A stretch of 60,000 nt of DNA from Lingula anatina (lineage: Eukaryota > Brachiopoda > Lingulata > Lingulida > Lingulidae). Each line of letters starts with the position of its first letter. Positions within the stretch are counted from its first letter, which is position 1. A program made the translations under genes and the position numbers. The notes below the pieces were generated by a model, which was not told the DNA's origin, did no database searches, and worked only from the letters and a program-made list of their open reading frames with translations. Where the stretch lies: assembly GCF_001039355.2 (NCBI RefSeq), contig NW_019775491.1, positions 188,001 to 248,000 of the forward strand, given 5' to 3'. Shown here in pieces: positions 55,751 to 60,000 of the stretch.

Positions 55751-56366
55751 AACTTCACTTAAGACATGTTAATTTGTCAACTGTGCAGGTAACCTTTAAC
55801 CAAAACCAGTGCATGAAGTGTGACTTAAAACAATAGCCAAAGGTTCCTGATCAGAAAATCAAATTACTCAAAAGTCAATTAATGCATACAGTTAAAAAAA
55901 AACACCTTAGTATGAAGCTGCATGACTAACAAAGAAACTGTATAAGGAGACATTGAAGGTAATCCAGCACTTTACCTCTCTTTGACACTGTCTTCTCGGA
56001 TATATGCGTCTAAACCATATTTAGGGAAGTGAGTATAATGCATGTCTTGCAAAAAAACCTAATTTATTTGACATTTAAATAGACCACGAGTGCCTAGTTT
56101 CTACTCAAAAATAATCATGGGAGTTATATTCTAGTAATGAACTACGACTTACTTTTGTAATACATAATTTTTATAAGTAATTACTTTTTGACTTTATATA
56201 TGTATGATTGTGTTTGTAATTTATTAAACGTAATGTAAGACCTCTTCAATATTAAACCAGACTTTACCTATGTGCTTATTTAATATTCGACCAGTCTCTT
56301 ACTTCTACTTTGTGTTCAACATTACATGTATATATAAACATTTCCCTTTACTTTGATATTTTACAG

Positions 56367-57532
56367 ATGTCAGACCAATCTATACCTTTGGATAGTGGAG
56401 ATGCATCCAGCTGGCCTCCCTGGGTCAACTTGGGTGTCCCCATATTGTCAGTGGTTTTGTTTGTGGTGTTTATGGTCTTCATCTACTGGTGGGAGCCCAG
56501 CTTTCCTCATAATGTAGGAACTCAGACTGATCCACTGGTATGACATCCATATATTTATATATCCACCCTTAATAAAACTAAGCTTTCATAAAATATGTGG
56601 TGACAATATTGGTTTGAAACATAAAAAGAAAAAGATAAACAAAAGTTATGAACTTCTCAGTTGACTGTGAAATAGTTAAGCACGTGTGGATAGAAGTGGA
56701 ACAATGGGTAAACCAAACAGGTCTTAGTTAAAAAATATGATGTTTAGATATTATTTCAGGAATCAACTGTAGTAATTATGTAAAAAATCAATTTGAAATC
56801 TATATGTTAATTTTTTTAATCATCAATATAGTACCAGACAAACAATTACTTGATTGTTAAACCTATTTTTATATTAGTTTTGCTTAAAAGTATTGGAAAA
56901 CTCAAATCGAGCCATGCAACTATGCTTTTGTGTGATAGAAAGAGAGTGTGCTGTCAATACAAGTAAGGAGGTGCATGAGACAAGTGTTCATGCATATGCA
57001 TGTATGTGTATTTTGTTTTTATTATATTCTCAGTATTTTATATTTGTAAAGGAATAAAAAGATTAAAGCTCGCTTTTCTCAGTCTATTTGAACTAAGAGT
57101 TTTGAATAGACAATTTTGCTTAAAAAAATTAATCAACCAATCTGGATCATGCAAATACTGAAAACTGATTAATGCTCTTCTTTGTGTCAATTTTCCAAGC
57201 TAGAAGATGTGTTAGAGGTGATGACATACCAATCTACTAGTGGCACTGGTGCTGCCCCACGCCAAGATATCCACCATGCACTGAACCGGGATGCAGGGCA
57301 GATCATCAGTGAAAATGGTGTGAAAGTGGGCATGATAGAGCAAAGGGAAACTGGAGCTTGTGCAGAAGCTTCAGGAAAAAATGGAACCGATTTGGCATTG
57401 GAACCAGGCCCTGTCGACATTCAAGAGACTGTCATTGATGAATTGATAGGAGTGGAGAACCCTGGGTTCATTGATGATGACTCTGAAGATGGGTCATTTG
57501 AGGTCAACATTGAGAAAATTACAGCTCTTTAA
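56367..57532 (+). CDS. Small single-pass membrane protein, unrecognised (2 coding exons, 167 aa)
   Basis: Exons 56367-56537 and 57200-57532 join in phase 0; the ATG directly follows an AG acceptor, so an upstream exon exists and could add residues. A short polar N-terminus (1-18) precedes one hydrophobic helix (about 22-42, LGVPILSVVLFVVFMVFIYWW). The rest is a hydrophilic tail without a recognised fold. Just after the helix is NVGTQTDPL (49-57), with a TQT core like dynein light chain LC8 ligands. Near the C-terminus is ENPGF (143-147) followed by an acidic run (DDDSEDGSFE), resembling an NPxF adaptor-binding motif. There is no cleavable signal, so topology is uncertain. I do not recognise the family and propose no function. 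The reading frame, splice sites and composition look real. Confidence 0.72.
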
Positions 57533-57787
57533 ATTTTGCTTGGCTTTTGTTGCTGTGCACTTAAGGTGCAGAGAAAATTTTTTTATCAATATTTACTATT
57601 GATTTCATTTAAAAAGAGAGACATTTACATTTGACCATAACCTGCTATGTGTATTTCCCTATATTCATTTCTTGATGTTTAAAGACCTGTCTAGAAAATA
57701 TGGAAAATGACTTATGGAAGCTACAAAAATATAAGAAATACGCTGTCAAAATCTAGGTGGATGACTATATGATATATATACAAGTGG

Positions 57788-57956
57788 CAGGGGCGGATCC
57801 AGAAATATTTTCTGACAGTCTTCCAAATCATCTTTGTTGATCCATCCTCCATTTCTGACCGTCTTCCGACAGATTAAAATTAGATACCCGTCCGTGTAAA
57901 TTTGAAAATCTGACCGTCTTCCGGAAGACCCAGAAGACGCCCTAAATCCGCCCCTG
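57788..57956. mobile_element. MITE family B, 169 bp, intact, AGTGG target-site duplication
   Basis: It has terminal inverted repeats CAGGGGCGGATCCAG and AAATCCGCCCCTG, and is flanked by AGTGG at 57783-57787 and 57957-57961. The inside is homologous to 55366-55750 without its insertion. Both copies show 5-bp duplications. Confidence 0.85.
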
Positions 57957-59733
57957 AGTGGGACAAACAGTTATTTTGTCTTTGCTAATTGCATATTTTT
58001 ATGACAGCAAAATGGTAAATGTAGATTCTTCTGTTATTATCAAAAAGTCCTAACTGCATGCTTTGGGGAGAGGAGACCCTTCAAACCAGAGGTTTGTTAA
58101 TCAGATTAAAAAAATTAACTTTGCATATCTTATTTTGAATTATTGGACAGGAATACACTTGAATTGTTTTTTCTCTCTTTTTGTATTTTAACATGAAATT
58201 CAAAGCAAAGTGCATACAAGTACAAAAACCATTTTCAATGCATTGTATCATCAAAATGCTGTACTAAACACCATTTAGAAATATTTCACACAATTTATTT
58301 GATTTACTATGAATATAAAAAATTGTTGAACCATATCCTGTTGTTGTAGGGGCACGAGTCTGTTTTCAAGTATCTGTACTAGATACTAGCTCAAAACATT
58401 ATTTGGTGCACCCATGTATTAAGAAGTCGATTAAAAGGTATTTCTTCTGGATGCTTATGTTGACTTAGCCTTCTAGTACGACCTATTATTTTGGTGAACA
58501 TAATTTGAATAGACCAACAGTCAATACAGCAAAGTAAACACCACACAAAGAATACGACATTGAAAGTCTTAGCATGTGCCGCAGCATATTTAAGTGGCCT
58601 GTGCTGTCTACCCATTGATACATTGAATCACTGATGAAACAACATTTACCAGACGCGTGCTGTTGAAGGTTAGAAGTTTGCACTGCATGGAGACCCCTGT
58701 AGACCTCTTTTCCTCCACAACTTAATCTTATCAAAGTTCCCAACAACGTGCGTATTATAGTTAGGATATGGAACTGGGCAATTGGGTCACTACAGTATGA
58801 ACGGTAAGAAACAACTATGACCTTTCAATTTGATTTTTTTGACTTCTCACTACTCATTGTAAGTGCACTCACTGGCCCTCTCACCAGTTAAGTGTGTATT
58901 TATTCTGGAAGTTGAATGCAGTCACATAAAATACATATATGCACCTGTATAAGGTGAGTTATTATAAGCATGAAGGTGCTGCTCAATTTGACTTCAGACA
59001 TCAATTATCATTTGTCAATCTCGTGCACACTTTTCACGTTCACCAGAAGCTTAAAACCAAAGACTGATGTCTCGGACTGATAGTGTATGGGCACAATGCA
59101 CTGGACCCGGTCTTGTTACTGGACATCTCCACTTAAACTGGTGTTAAGTATTTATCCCACCTGGGATTGTCACCTTTGAACAAAAGACCCAAAATTTGAT
59201 ACAAATTGATTCCAAGCTGTTGAACATGTGAAAGCCCATATAGACTGTGAGCACATTTATTGGTCAATAGGGAACCTTGAATACAAAAGAAGTATTGATT
59301 TTTATGAGAGTAATACTGGTCAGTTCATAATATACAGCATGTGTGTATGTGTGGGAAGGGAGAAATACTCTACATGTTACACACGTTAGGTGAGTAAGCT
59401 GTAAATAATTACAACTTAAACCAAATTAGCCAGGTGGAGCACCAATACTAAGATGTTGAAAAAGATATACATGACCAGCATACTGGCATGTACATGTTAC
59501 CCTTAATTTACATGTGCTACTGTTATGCTGAAAGCTATAGGTAGGAAGTAGGCAGGTACTAGGTAGGTACAAACATACTGTACATGTTAGGTAGAGTACA
59601 GCCATCCAAAAATATGACATCAATACCGTCAGTGATCTTATAGCAAATAACTGTTGACACCACCTATATGCAGGTTATTTTTATTTTGGATATTTGCTGC
59701 CTAATATTGAATTCTCACCTGTATGAAGGCAGA

Positions 59734-59734
<1 letters not shown>

Positions 59735-59779
<45 letters not shown>
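59735..59779. repeat. CA microsatellite
   Basis: An uninterrupted AC/CA dinucleotide run of about 22 units. Confidence 0.97.
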
Positions 59780-59784
<5 letters not shown>

Positions 59785-60000
59785 CATGTATGGCACAGGC
59801 ACCTAAAGATCACATTGTTAATCTTTGCCCTGTAACATGGCTTCCAGCACTCTATGGAGGGCTGGGGATGTTAATTTATTTCATTTCATGGAGCCAAGGG
59901 TTTCCTAGGTTTTGAAGATGCTTAAATAAAAGCTTTCAAAGCCTGTCTAAAATGTTCTGATTAGCCAATTTGTAATGAAATAAAAGAAGTCAAAGATAAG

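Larger units (their letters stand above)
55054..56366. other. Intergenic spacer with nested MITEs
   Basis: This spacer lies between the phosphatase poly(A) signal and the first coding exon of the small membrane protein. It holds the nested elements at 55366-55750. A non-coding first exon of the next gene should lie somewhere here, but I cannot place it. Confidence 0.5.
57533..60000. other. 3' UTR and intergenic DNA to the right edge
   Basis: This stretch holds one intact family B MITE (57788-57956) and a CA microsatellite (59735-59779). Short open frames on the minus strand near 58391-58746 have no splice or family support. An AATAAA near 59924 could belong to an unseen transcript. Confidence 0.5.

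Noticed and set aside
58391-58746. Two overlapping minus-strand frames of 74 and 86 codons
   Set aside because: No recognisable motif, and they overlap each other in different frames downstream of a plus-strand gene.

Overview
The window is a piece of an animal nuclear genome. Genes are split by many GT-AG introns (roughly 100 bp to 10 kb), the DNA is AT-rich, and it holds microsatellites and many small inverted-repeat DNA transposons. The gene families are bilaterian: RPA32, IQANK1, TINAG/TINAGL1 and a KIM-type receptor tyrosine phosphatase. High apparent heterozygosity and compact genes suggest a marine invertebrate (mollusc-, annelid- or hemichordate-like), but I cannot name the species.

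Layout. (1) 1-3108, minus strand: the 5' half of RPA2, exons 1-3, running off the left edge. A 2 kb intron holds an inverted-repeat element that contains a 192-base assembly gap. (2) 3109-3456: a short head-to-head promoter with an E2F-type site near RPA2 and CCAAT and TATA motifs near the next gene. (3) 3457-8965, plus strand: a complete 14-exon IQANK1-like gene (IQ motif, ankyrin repeats, coiled coil, dynein-AAA5-like C-terminus; 578 aa). (4) 11553-13638, plus strand: a complete 5-exon paralogue (235 aa) with only the dynein-AAA5-like C-terminal part. Its last four exons have exactly the lengths and phases of the last four exons of the first gene, and an RFX X-box match lies upstream. (5) 16835-31162, minus strand: a complete 10-exon TINAG/TINAGL1-like gene (somatomedin-B-like domain plus a papain-like domain whose catalytic Cys is Ser; 495 aa). 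Its 9.8 kb first intron contains a ~4 kb direct repeat whose copies meet at a single N. One copy carries a palindromic transposon that is missing, with a clean empty site, from the other. (6) 31.2-38.6 kb: a gene-poor stretch. (7) 42230-52579, plus strand (possible non-coding first exon near 38.9 kb): a complete PTPRR/PTPN5-like phosphatase with one transmembrane helix, a MAPK-docking KIM motif and an intact HCSAGIGR active site (496 aa with an optional 6-nt microexon). It has a ~2.5 kb 3' UTR. (8) 56367-57532, plus strand: a two-exon 167 aa single-pass membrane protein I do not recognise. (9) 57.5-60 kb: intergenic, with one more small transposon and a CA microsatellite.

The genes do not form one pathway. 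The clearest links are the RPA2/IQANK1 shared promoter and the tandem IQANK1 paralogues. I found no RNA genes, CRISPR arrays or evidence for a wholly new system. The most unusual items are the short AAA5-only paralogue, the nested and presence/absence transposons with readable target-site duplications, the junction-N repeat, and the unrecognised membrane protein.
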